From Thiobacillus thioparus DSM 505 (GTDB lineage: Bacteria; Pseudomonadota; Gammaproteobacteria; Burkholderiales; Thiobacillaceae), in the NCBI RefSeq assembly GCF_000373385.1, contig NZ_KB891316.1:1-64000 (forward strand): 64,000 nt of DNA, in the 5' to 3' direction. Below the pieces are notes generated by a model. The model saw only the letters and a program-made list of their open reading frames with translations, was not told the DNA's origin and did not search any database. The position numbers and the translations under genes are program-made. Positions 52,241 to 59,714 of this stretch are shown here, in pieces. Numbering within the stretch: the stretch's first letter is position 1; every line of letters begins with the position of its first letter.

Positions 52241-54039
52241 TCCGGCTGGATACGCGCCAGCACGCGCGTACGCGTAGGATAGGCGTACGGGTCCTGCTCC
52301 ATGGCCGGCAGGCGCCACCGCGCGGCACGGCGCGCCTGCTGATTCAAAACGGGATCCTGTACGCGCAGGCTGGCCAGGATGAGCACGTCGGAGGGTGAAT
52401 ACAGCGCGCCGTCGTCCAGCACCGGTTCGGCCTGCAAGGTCGCCAGCAAGGGCTGTGCCTCGCGCTTCCAGCCCTCCGCATGCCAGAACAAGCGCCAGGC
52501 AGTATGGGCAAGCTGCCGGGCCCGTTCGCGCGATTGTGCGTTGCCCGTGGCATCGGCATGGTCGAGCAGACCCTGCACCACATAGGCGTAATCCTCCAGC
52601 TCCGCATCCGGCAGGACCTGGCCATGCGCCATCGCTTTCACCAGCCGGCCGTCCCTGGCCAGCCGCGTCAAGAGGAAATGCTGCAAGCGGTCGGCCTCCC
52701 GGCGGTAGCCCGGATCGAGCCGGCTGGCCTGGCTGAACGCCGACAACGCGAGACCGTTCAGCCCGGCGTTCAACTTGTCGTCCTTGGGCAGGCTGCGCAT
52801 GCGCCTCACGGGATACAGGATATGCGCGGCTTCGGCCAGCAACGAGCGTTCGTCCGCCGTGGGGGGAACATATTCCGCAGGCAGGTAGCCCGCATCGAAA
52901 CTGCGCGGCGCATCGAGGCGCCACACCCGGTGCGCGGCCGCGTACACCGCTGGCGGCAGGCGCCGTTTCAGCTCATCGGGCGTCCATAGATACGTGGCGC
53001 CTTCGCGCCCGGCCGCGTCGACCGCCGACGTGCTGCTGTAGAAGCCGCCACGCGCATCCCGCAATTCATCCTGCATGAACCCGAGCGCACTGCGGGCGAC
53101 CTCGCGATAACGGGGTTGTTCCAATACCGTCGCGGCGCGCAGATACAGCACGGCCAGTTGCGCATTGTCGTAGAGCATTTTCTCGAAATGCGGCGTGTCC
53201 CAGTCGGGATCGACGGTATAGCGGAAAAACCCGCCGCCAATATGGTCCCGCATGCCGCGCGCCGCCATCTGGTCGAATGTCAGACGCAAGAATTCGCCCA
53301 GCCTGGCGTCAGGTTGCTGCGCCTGGCGATCCAGCAAGGCGCTCAACTGCGGTGCCATGGGAAATTTGCTGACCTGCCCAAAACCGCCATGCAGACTGTC
53401 GGCCTCCTGCCACACACCGGTCATGAAGCGTTCCCAGGCCTGTTCGCTCCGCGCAGCCGTCAGCGGTGCGTCTGCTGGCGGCTGCGCTGGCGGCGGCGCA
53501 ACCAGCGAAGCCAGCCGACGAATGCCGGCCCGGTCCGATTTCCAGCGTGCCGAAAGCTGGGTCAACAGCGTGCGGAATGCGTCGGGAGGCGCATACAAGA
53601 CCGTGAACGCCGGATAGCCTTCCGGCGTCACGAAGGCATTCAGAGGCCAGCCCGCCGCGCCCTGAAGACGAGCGGAAAATGTTTGCAGGGCATCGTCGAG
53701 TCCGGTGTTGAGCTCACGATCGACCTTGACCGGGATGAAGTCGCGGTTGAGCAAGGCCGCAATCTGCGAGTTCTTGTAGCTCTCGCGCTGCATGACATGG
53801 CACCAGTGACAGGCGAAATAGCCGACCGAAACGAACAGCAGCTTGTTTTCCTGTCGCGCACGCGCAATCGTGGCGGCATTCCATTCCTGCCAGGCCACCG
53901 GATCGTGTCCATGCAAAGCCAGATAGGGAGACGGATGATCGGCGAGTCGATTGACCAGCGGGGCTGCGCTCGCCTGTGCGGGCAACAGCAGGAACAGCAT
54001 CAGGACGGCAAGAACGGTTTCGCGCTTAAACCCGAACAT
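52237..54039 (-). CDS. exported DUF255 thioredoxin-fold protein (YyaL/SSP411-like)
   Basis: 600-aa protein. Signal peptide 1-26 (AQASA), then a thioredoxin-like domain with a CHWC redox motif (77-80) in VSVGYFACHWCHVMQRE, followed by a long alpha-helical region with DHIGGGFFRYTVDPDWDTPHFEKML, typical of the family's six-hairpin-like barrel. Most relatives are cytoplasmic and near 680 aa, so a signal peptide and a shortened C terminus are unusual. It overlaps the anti-sigma gene by 14 nt and is the last gene of the ECF operon. Confidence 0.85.
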   Translation of the reverse strand: MFGFKRETVLAVLMLFLLLPAQASAAPLVNRLADHPSPYLALHGHDPVAWQEWNAATIARARQENKLLFVSVGYFACHWCHVMQRESYKNSQIAALLNRDFIPVKVDRELNTGLDDALQTFSARLQGAAGWPLNAFVTPEGYPAFTVLYAPPDAFRTLLTQLSARWKSDRAGIRRLASLVAPPPAQPPADAPLTAARSEQAWERFMTGVWQEADSLHGGFGQVSKFPMAPQLSALLDRQAQQPDARLGEFLRLTFDQMAARGMRDHIGGGFFRYTVDPDWDTPHFEKMLYDNAQLAVLYLRAATVLEQPRYREVARSALGFMQDELRDARGGFYSSTSAVDAAGREGATYLWTPDELKRRLPPAVYAAAHRVWRLDAPRSFDAGYLPAEYVPPTADERSLLAEAAHILYPVRRMRSLPKDDKLNAGLNGLALSAFSQASRLDPGYRREADRLQHFLLTRLARDGRLVKAMAHGQVLPDAELEDYAYVVQGLLDHADATGNAQSRERARQLAHTAWRLFWHAEGWKREAQPLLATLQAEPVLDDGALYSPSDVLILASLRVQDPVLNQQARRAARWRLPAMEQDPYAYPTRTRVLARIQPD

Positions 54040-54754
54040 AGGTCCAGCCTTGCTGGAGCCGGGAAATGATTTCGCCGATGGCAGTGGGGGCCGTCCGGGT
54101 GGCAGGCAGCAACTCCACTTTTTGGCCCTCGCTGGTGAAACGGGCAATCGTCTGGCCGCACGCCACCCACTGCAGGTTTGCGTGGTGCTGCCTCATGCGT
54201 GCGATACGTTCTGCGTAGGGACTATGACCGGCGCGCAGAAGCTCGAGGCCATGGCTGTTGGCTATGACCTCGAGCTGCATGGCACGCCCCTGCCGGTCCG
54301 CGTCGTCCAGCAGCTGGTCGGCCCGATCCAGCGCCGCGCGCATCTTCTCCGGTGCCGCACTGTCGATATGCAGGATGATGCGATTGGGATCGGCTTCGCG
54401 CGCCAGGCTGACCGTCCGATACCCATCCGGAACCGCAGCAGGCTGTGTGACGCCTGCCTGCTGCCACGCCAGTCCACGCAAAGCCCAGCCACTGCTCAAG
54501 CCGACGAGCAGAACGAGGCAGCCGAATGCGCAGCGTTGCATCAACTGCCGGCGATGAACGGGCGGCCGAGCGTCGATGACCGGCGGCTCGGCGTACGCCA
54601 GCTTGACCATGCTGCGCAGGCTGCGCAACGCACAGACGCGCTGCGCCAACACTGGGTCTTGCTGCATCCGCGCGATCAGCGTTTCGCTCTCGGCCACATC
54701 AAGTTCGCCATCGATGAAGGCATGCAGAATCTCATCCGAAACAGCGGATTTCAT
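54026..54754 (-). CDS. membrane anti-sigma factor with a periplasmic DsrE-fold domain
   Basis: 242-aa protein. Residues 1-70 are a helical anti-sigma domain (EILHAFIDGELD, typical of ECF anti-sigma factors). One membrane helix lies at about 73-93. Residues 125-242 match the DsrE/DsrF fold: ILHIDSAAPEKM, LEVIANSHGLELLRAG, a conserved Cys199 in QWVACGQT, and IISRLQQGWTYVRV at the end. No zinc motif is visible. The start overlaps the sigma-factor stop by four bases. An envelope sensor of sulfur or redox state is inferred. Confidence 0.82.
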   Translation of the reverse strand: MKSAVSDEILHAFIDGELDVAESETLIARMQQDPVLAQRVCALRSLRSMVKLAYAEPPVIDARPPVHRRQLMQRCAFGCLVLLVGLSSGWALRGLAWQQAGVTQPAAVPDGYRTVSLAREADPNRIILHIDSAAPEKMRAALDRADQLLDDADRQGRAMQLEVIANSHGLELLRAGHSPYAERIARMRQHHANLQWVACGQTIARFTSEGQKVELLPATRTAPTAIGEIISRLQQGWTYVRV

Positions 54755-55305
54755 TTGACCCTCCTCAATTGCGGCTGGGCTGCCGGCTGCCGCATTGCAG
54801 GCCCCAGCAGGCTTTTCAGGGATGCGCGCGCACGCGACAGACGGCTCATCACAGTACCGACCGGGATGTCCAGGATCCCGGCCACTTCGGCATAGCTGAA
54901 CTCTTCCAGATCGACCAGCGTCAGAACCTGACGCTGTCCGAGCGGCAGGCGTTCCACGGCCTTGCGTACGCAGGTGATCACCTGTTCGCGATCGCAACAG
55001 GCATCGGGAGTGTCTGCCGTGGATTCGAGTTCGTCCTGCCAGTCCTCGACATCGTCAAAGTCGCGCCGGCTGCGCAAGTGATCGAGCCAGCAGTGGTTCA
55101 TGATCGACACCATCCATGCCTTCAGGGACGATTCGTCGCGCAACTGGCCGCGCCGCGTCCAGCCCTTGGAAAGGGCTTCCTGAACCAGATCGTCAGCCAG
55201 CGCGGCGTCATGGCACCAGGCGAAGGCGATTCGGTAGAGCACCGGGCGCAAGGCTTCGATACCGGGGCGAGGCGGGCCAAAAAGAAGACGACTGAGCATG
55301 ATCAT
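54751..55305 (-). CDS. ECF-family RNA polymerase sigma factor
   Basis: 184-aa sigma factor: sigma-2 region about 18-85 (DLVQEALSKGW, and SSLKAWMVSIMNHCWLDHLR as 2.3/2.4) and sigma-4 region about 118-168 (LPLGQRQVLTLVDLEEFSYAEVAGILDIPVGTVMSRLSRAR). First gene of the operon with the anti-sigma factor and the thioredoxin-fold protein. The promoter at 55314-55340 would place the mRNA start within a few bases of the ATG at 55305, so translation is probably leaderless or starts at the Met two codons on (55299). Confidence 0.93.
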   Translation of the reverse strand: MIMLSRLLFGPPRPGIEALRPVLYRIAFAWCHDAALADDLVQEALSKGWTRRGQLRDESSLKAWMVSIMNHCWLDHLRSRRDFDDVEDWQDELESTADTPDACCDREQVITCVRKAVERLPLGQRQVLTLVDLEEFSYAEVAGILDIPVGTVMSRLSRARASLKSLLGPAMRQPAAQPQLRRVK

Positions 55306-55313
55306 GTCCGGTT

Positions 55314-55340
55314 GACGGGAAAGATAGTCCTTTTATTCCA
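55314..55340 (-). promoter_or_regulatory. ECF-type promoter of the sigma operon (TGGAATAA-N15-CGTC)
   Basis: On the minus strand TGGAATAA (55340-55333) and CGTC (55317-55314) are separated by exactly 15 nt, a normal ECF geometry with a GGAA-type -35 and a CGTC -10. It is a perfect copy of the promoter on the other strand, which suggests autoregulation. Confidence 0.7.
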
Positions 55341-55360
55341 GAAAAAAGCGCGCTCCGGAA

Positions 55361-55387
55361 TGGAATAAGCGTTCCAGTAGGTCCGTC
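55361..55387 (+). promoter_or_regulatory. ECF-type promoter of the periplasmic DsrE gene (TGGAATAA-N15-CGTC)
   Basis: On the plus strand TGGAATAA (55361-55368) is followed after 15 nt by CGTC (55384-55387). The leader to the ATG at 55445 is about 50 nt and contains a good ribosome-binding site (AGGAG). With the opposite promoter it forms a dyad, TTATTCCA-N20-TGGAATAA. Confidence 0.7.
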
Positions 55388-55444
55388 CTATCTACAGGCT
55401 TACCCAATAAAGCCGGTTTATTCATATCAACTCAGGAGACCTCT

Positions 55445-55897
55445 ATGACCCGCGTTCTCACCCCGCTGCTTGCCGCCCTGTTTCTGGCTTGCGCTCCGAT
55501 GGCTCACGCCGCTCCCCAGGCTGAAGCCGCCGCCCCAGCCGCCTCCGACGAGGCAAAAGTCGTCTACCACATCAATGATGCCTCCGTCGCCCGTGCCGCC
55601 ATGAACAATATCAACAACGAGCTCAACGCCAGCCCGACCGACAAGATCGTCGTGGTGGCTCACGGTAAAGGTATCGATTTCCTGCTCAACGACGCCAAGG
55701 ATGACAAGGGCGCTTTTGAATCCCAGGTCGCCGCGCTGAAGAATCGCGGCGTTGATTTCCGCGTCTGCAACAACACCCTCATGTCCCGCAAACTGGGCCC
55801 GGACGCGGTCATCATGGAAGCCAAGGTGGTACCGTCCGGTGTGGCTGAACTTGCCCGTTTGCAGGCCAAGGAAGGTTACGTCTACATCAAGCCCTGA
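55445..55897 (+). CDS. exported DsrE-family protein
   Basis: 150-aa protein with a signal peptide (1-22, AHA), an Ala-rich linker and a DsrE/DsrF-like domain: KVVYHINDAS, KIVVVAHGKGIDFLL, a conserved Cys108 in VDFRVCNNTL, and GVAELARLQAKEGYVYIKP. DsrE-type proteins bind or transfer sulfur on such a cysteine; periplasmic forms are uncharacterised. Probable target of the divergent ECF sigma factor. Confidence 0.88.
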   Translation: MTRVLTPLLAALFLACAPMAHAAPQAEAAAPAASDEAKVVYHINDASVARAAMNNINNELNASPTDKIVVVAHGKGIDFLLNDAKDDKGAFESQVAALKNRGVDFRVCNNTLMSRKLGPDAVIMEAKVVPSGVAELARLQAKEGYVYIKP

Positions 55898-55991
55898 TCC
55901 TTGCCCGGAACCGCCGGTTACGGCGGTCCATCCAGGGTGTCAGCCGATTTCGAGAATAATTCCACGAGATTCACGGTTGTCTCCTCCTGCA

Positions 55992-56015
55992 GCGGCCGGC
56001 CGGCCGCTTTTTTTT
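55992..56015 (+). terminator. rho-independent terminator after the DsrE gene
   Basis: A fully palindromic GC stem (GCGGCC-GGCC-GGCCGC) followed by eight T, ending inside the stop codon of orn on the other strand. A further hairpin, ACCGCC...GGCGGT, lies before it at about 55910-55927. Confidence 0.88.
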
Positions 56016-56562
56016 ATTCCGCGCGGATGAAGTGCTCGCGGTAGTACTTCATCTCGTCGATGGATTCGTAGATATCGGCCAGTGCTTCGTGCCTGTTGGA
56101 TTTCTTGAAGGCTTCGGACAGTCCTGGCCGCCAGCGCTTGGCCAGCTCCTTCAAGGTGCTGACGTCCAGGTTGCGGTAATGGAAGAACGCTTCCAGTTGC
56201 GGCATATAGCGCGCCATGAAGCGGCGGTCCTGGCAAATCGAGTTGCCGCACATCGGCGAGGTTCGAGCCGGCACATGCTGCTTCACGAATTCCAGCATCT
56301 GCGCCTCGACCTCGGCTTCGTTCAGTTGCGAGGCCTTGACGCGGTCGATCAGCCCGGACTTTCCATGCGTGCCCTTGTTCCAGCTGTCCATGGCATCCAT
56401 CACCTCGTCGGGCTGGTGCACGACCAGCACCGGACCCTCGGCCACGGTATTGAGGTCGGCATCGGTCACGACGATGGCAAGTTCGATGATGCGGTCGGTA
56501 TCGGGCAACAGGCCGGTCATTTCCATGTCGAGCCAGAGCAGATGCGTGGGGTTCAGGGCCAT
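56014..56562 (-). CDS. orn: oligoribonuclease
   Basis: 182-aa 3'-5' exoribonuclease of the DEDD family, which degrades di- to pentanucleotides, including pGpG from c-di-GMP. Motif I is WLDMEMTGL, motif II near [12 protein letters not shown], and the final D in [21 protein letters not shown] sequence; [11 protein letters not shown] is a family signature. The length matches E. coli Orn. Confidence 0.95.
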   Translation of the reverse strand: MALNPTHLLWLDMEMTGLLPDTDRIIELAIVVTDADLNTVAEGPVLVVHQPDEVMDAMDSWNKGTHGKSGLIDRVKASQLNEAEVEAQMLEFVKQHVPARTSPMCGNSICQDRRFMARYMPQLEAFFHYRNLDVSTLKELAKRWRPGLSEAFKKSNRHEALADIYESIDEMKYYREHFIRAE

Positions 56563-56672
56563 ATCAACGTTCCTTCGAAAAACAGGCCGCTATTTTCGCA
56601 CACGATGCATTCCGCGCTGGCGCAATTGCAGGCCAGTGACGATAATGGTCGGATAAGCAAGAGGAGATCCCC

Positions 56673-56981
56673 ATGAAAATCGTGACCGCACTCATCTGTG
56701 GCGCCCTGCTGGCCGGCGGCGTCCACGCCGCGCCTTTTGCCAAGGGCGACCCCAAGATCGGCAAGGCCCTGCACGACAAGGCCTGCACCAGCTGCCATGT
56801 CAGCATGTACGGCGACGACGGCAGCAAGATCTACACACGCGCCGACCGCAAGGTCAAAACCCCGCAGCAACTCGCCGCCCGCATTTCCGGTTGCAATGCC
56901 AACACCGGCGCTGGCTGGTTCCCGGAGGACGAGGCGCACGTCGGCGCCTACCTCAATCAGCAATATTACAAATTCAAGTAA
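56673..56981 (+). CDS. small periplasmic c-type cytochrome
   Basis: 102-aa protein with a signal peptide (1-19, VHAA) and one heme c motif, CTSCH (residues 38-42). No obvious distal Met in the usual C-terminal position; Met45 or a His are possible sixth ligands. The rest is helical ([26 protein letters not shown]). RBS AAGAGGAG. It is 11 nt upstream of the pterin dehydratase gene, divergent from orn. Electron-transfer partner unknown. Confidence 0.85.
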   Translation: MKIVTALICGALLAGGVHAAPFAKGDPKIGKALHDKACTSCHVSMYGDDGSKIYTRADRKVKTPQQLAARISGCNANTGAGWFPEDEAHVGAYLNQQYYKFK

Positions 56982-56992
56982 GGATGCCTGTC

Positions 56993-57334
56993 ATGACCAC
57001 TATTGTCGAAGAACTCGTCCGCAAGAAATGCGCGCCCTGCGAAGGCGGAGTCGCGCCGCTGACCGATGCGCAGATTGCGCCCTTCTTGAAGGGCCTTGCC
57101 GGCTGGCAGCGAGACGGTATCAAGATCGCCAAGGAATACACGTTCAAGAATCACTACCATGCCCAGGCTTTCACCAATGCCGTAATGTGGGTATCGCACC
57201 GCGAAGATCACCATCCCTACCTGCTCGTCGGCTATAACACCGTCAAGGTCGAATTCTGGACCCATGCCATCGGGGGTCTCTCCGAGAATGATTTCATCTG
57301 CGCAGCCAAGGTCGATAGCCTGCTGGAACTGTGA
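56993..57334 (+). CDS. phhB: pterin-4a-carbinolamine dehydratase
   Basis: 113-aa enzyme of tetrahydrobiopterin recycling. It shows the family core: [50 protein letters not shown], with the active-site His pair (EDHHP). ATG at 56993 is set by AAGG 9 nt upstream. No phenylalanine hydroxylase gene is in view. A role in molybdopterin-related or other metabolism has been proposed for such orphan copies. Confidence 0.92.
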   Translation: MTTIVEELVRKKCAPCEGGVAPLTDAQIAPFLKGLAGWQRDGIKIAKEYTFKNHYHAQAFTNAVMWVSHREDHHPYLLVGYNTVKVEFWTHAIGGLSENDFICAAKVDSLLEL

Positions 57335-57400
57335 ACATCAAGATGTGCGCACTTTCATCCGTTTAGCCTCCAGCTTGTCCAACGGAGTATCGACGCAACC

Positions 57401-57774
57401 ATGAACCGGGTGGAAATCATCGGCGCTCATGCCATGTGGGAACAGCGCTTGGCCGCATTTCTTGCCGGCAGCAGCGCGGAGCCCCTCGACCCTGATGCAA
57501 TCGCCTGGATGATCGTTGCACCCTCGGACAGGGGATATACGGCGCGGACAAAACCATGTCCGAACTGTCCCGATACGAGGAGGTACGCGGCTTGCATGCC
57601 CAGTTCCACCCATACACAGCGGACATGGTGAACCTGCATCCGAACGGGAATGCGACCGAGGCCGAAAAGCGTCTGCAAGACGAGCATTCCAGACTCTCCG
57701 AGAAACGCAAACACCGGCTGATCGGCCTGTCCAGTCAGGTCAGGGCGGCCGGTAACGGAACCTCCCCATTCTGA
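57401..57774 (+). pseudogene. CZB (zinc-binding) domain protein, frameshifted
   Basis: Two overlapping frames together encode one CZB domain, as found in chemoreceptors and diguanylate cyclases. The first frame gives IGAHAMWEQRLAAFLAG (first zinc His). The second gives DDRCTLGQGIYG (Cys ligand) and VRGLHAQFH (two His ligands). They join if one G is restored at the TGGATG near 57508, giving a 124-aa protein ending at 57774. The loss of one base in a GG/GGG run could be a real mutation or a sequencing error. It would be a free-standing CZB protein. Coupled to rsgA through its stop codon. Confidence 0.75.
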
Positions 57775-58649
57775 ACACTCTGACCGGCCAGGTCACTGCC
57801 GCATTCAGTCGCCGCTTCATCGTCGCAACCCCCGACGGCGACCTGCCCTGCCAGGTTAAAGGCCGCCACCTGCGCGTGGTCTGCGGCGACCGCGTCGACG
57901 TCCGGCGCGATGGCGATGCAGGCGTGATCGAGACGGTGCATCCGCGTGCCAGCCTGCTGTATCGCTCCGACGCCTTCAAATCCAAGGCCATCGCCGCCAA
58001 CGTCACGCAGCTGGCCGTGGTGGTTGCAGCGCGTCCGAGCTTCTCGATGGAACTGGTGCAGCGCTGCATCCTTGCCGCCGAAGACCAGGGCATCGCCAGC
58101 CTGCTGATTCTCAACAAGGCAGACCTGCCGGAAACACCGGCCGCACGCGAACGCCTGACGCTGCTCACCCGCGTCGGCTACCCGCTCGTCACATTATCGG
58201 CGCTGACCGATGTCGCACCGCTACGGCCGGCCTTGCAGGGCCATACCACTCTGCTGATCGGCCAGTCCGGGATGGGAAAATCGACCCTGATCAATGCGCT
58301 CTTTCCCGATGCCGAGGCGGTCACCGCCGAGTATTCCGAAGCGCTCGACAGCGGACGCCACACGACCACCCATACCCGTCTGCACCGTCTGGATGCCGAT
58401 TCGGCTGTGGTCGATTCGCCTGGCCTACAGGAGTTTGCCCTGCAACATCTGGACGCCAGCGCCCTCGCGCACGCCTTCATCGAGTTCCGTCCATTTCTGG
58501 GGCTATGCCGGTTCCGTGACTGCAAGCACGAGTCCGAGCCAGGTTGCCGCCTTCTGGAAGCGGCGACGGCTGGCGAAATCGATCCGGCGCGGCTCAAGCT
58601 GTTCCAGACGCTGCGGCGCCTGCAGCAAAACGCCGCTCAGCGCCTATAA
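57771..58649 (+). CDS. rsgA: ribosome small-subunit biogenesis GTPase RsgA
   Basis: 292-aa circularly permuted GTPase. An OB domain begins LTGQVTAAFSRRFIVA; G4 is LLILNKADLP, G1 is GQSGMGKSTLINAL, and the C-terminal zinc-binding segment has CRFRDCKHESEPGC. No ATG, GTG or TTG exists between the upstream stop in this frame and the conserved OB start. CTG at 57771 overlaps the upstream stop (CTGA, in place of the common ATGA) and is the likely start; a GTG at 57876 would delete most of the OB domain. Confidence 0.88.
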   Translation: MNTLTGQVTAAFSRRFIVATPDGDLPCQVKGRHLRVVCGDRVDVRRDGDAGVIETVHPRASLLYRSDAFKSKAIAANVTQLAVVVAARPSFSMELVQRCILAAEDQGIASLLILNKADLPETPAARERLTLLTRVGYPLVTLSALTDVAPLRPALQGHTTLLIGQSGMGKSTLINALFPDAEAVTAEYSEALDSGRHTTTHTRLHRLDADSAVVDSPGLQEFALQHLDASALAHAFIEFRPFLGLCRFRDCKHESEPGCRLLEAATAGEIDPARLKLFQTLRRLQQNAAQRL

Positions 58650-58682
58650 AACAAGCTCCTCCACCCGGCAAGGAGAGCGACC

Positions 58683-59192
58683 ATGAAATCGCTTCTGATT
58701 GCGTTGGCAGGCCTATTTCTGGGCTTGTCCACCTCGGTGCTTGCTGCGGGAACGTGGGTGGCCACGCCCTATGCGCCCGCCAAGGTCGTGTTCGAGTTCT
58801 ATCTGGACCACCCGCAGAAAATCGGCAGTGCGCTCTACTGGGTGCGTTCGCTGATGAACCCCTTGCTGGAGGCGCCTTACAACTATTCGCCCGAAGACCT
58901 GAGCCTCGTCGTCGTGATCCACGGCAACGAAATCGTGACGGTGGCGAAAAAGAACGAGGCGAAATACCAGGACGCGGTCGATCGCATGCGCTACTACGCC
59001 GGACTCGGGGTGAAGTTCAAGGTGTGCGGACAGGCGGCCGCGGACTTCGGCTACAAGGTGGAGGATTTCCAGGACTTCATCGAGGTCGTGCCCAATGCCA
59101 TCACCGAGCTGGCACACTGGCAACAGCAAGGCTATGCGCTGATCGTGCCCAAGGTCATGGAAAAGACGATCGACATCGAGTCGATCCGCTAG
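58683..59192 (+). CDS. exported DsrE-family protein
   Basis: 169-aa protein: signal peptide 1-22, then a DsrE-like fold with KVVFEFYLDHPQKI, LSLVVVIHGNEI, a conserved Cys115 in VKFKVCGQAA and ITELAHWQQQGYALIVPKV. It shares the cysteine position with the DsrE domain of the anti-sigma factor and with the exported DsrE protein at 55445. RBS AGGAGAG is present. It is 33 nt downstream of rsgA; no TGGAATAA promoter is visible in front of it. Confidence 0.85.
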   Translation: MKSLLIALAGLFLGLSTSVLAAGTWVATPYAPAKVVFEFYLDHPQKIGSALYWVRSLMNPLLEAPYNYSPEDLSLVVVIHGNEIVTVAKKNEAKYQDAVDRMRYYAGLGVKFKVCGQAAADFGYKVEDFQDFIEVVPNAITELAHWQQQGYALIVPKVMEKTIDIESIR

Positions 59193-59210
59193 CCAGCCTG
59201 GATGGACCGC

Positions 59211-59645
59211 TTACTCAGGCCAGTGCTTGATGTAGCGTTTCAACAGGCTGTTCTCGAAATTGGCTTCCTTGAGGCAGGCACGCGCCACGTCGTGAAAGGA
59301 AATGATGCCAAGCAGTTTGTTGCCGTCGAGAATCGGCAGGTGTCCGATATGCGACTTGGTCATCACATCCCGCGCATAGTCGACCGAGTCTTCGGCGTTG
59401 GCCACCACCGGTTCGGTCACCATGATGGTGCTGACCTCCGCGTCCTTAAGATTGCAGCCTTGCTTGACCATCCCCTGCACCACATCGCGTTCGGTCACGA
59501 GCCCCACCATCTCGCCGTTCTTGAGCACGACCAGCGAACCGACTCCCAGGCCCACCAGCTTGTCGACGGCGCTTGCGACTGAATCTGTAGGTGCGATGCT
59601 GTAGATGGTGTCACTCTTGAGGGTGAGAATTTCGCGAATCTGCAT
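59211..59645 (-). CDS. CBS-domain protein
   Basis: 144-aa protein made of two CBS domains (about 8-65 and 75-135), a regulatory module that binds adenine nucleotides. Motifs are VASAVDKLVGLGVGSLVVL and DVMTKSHIGHLPILDGNKLLGIIS. No partner domain is attached. RBS not strong. It converges with the DsrE gene, 18 nt apart. Confidence 0.9.
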   Translation of the reverse strand: MQIREILTLKSDTIYSIAPTDSVASAVDKLVGLGVGSLVVLKNGEMVGLVTERDVVQGMVKQGCNLKDAEVSTIMVTEPVVANAEDSVDYARDVMTKSHIGHLPILDGNKLLGIISFHDVARACLKEANFENSLLKRYIKHWPE

Positions 59646-59714
59646 GGCGGTCTCCGGTTCGTCTGGATATTTGGTATAGGTTTGTTAATAATAGCAACGA
59701 CGACGCATGGGTGG

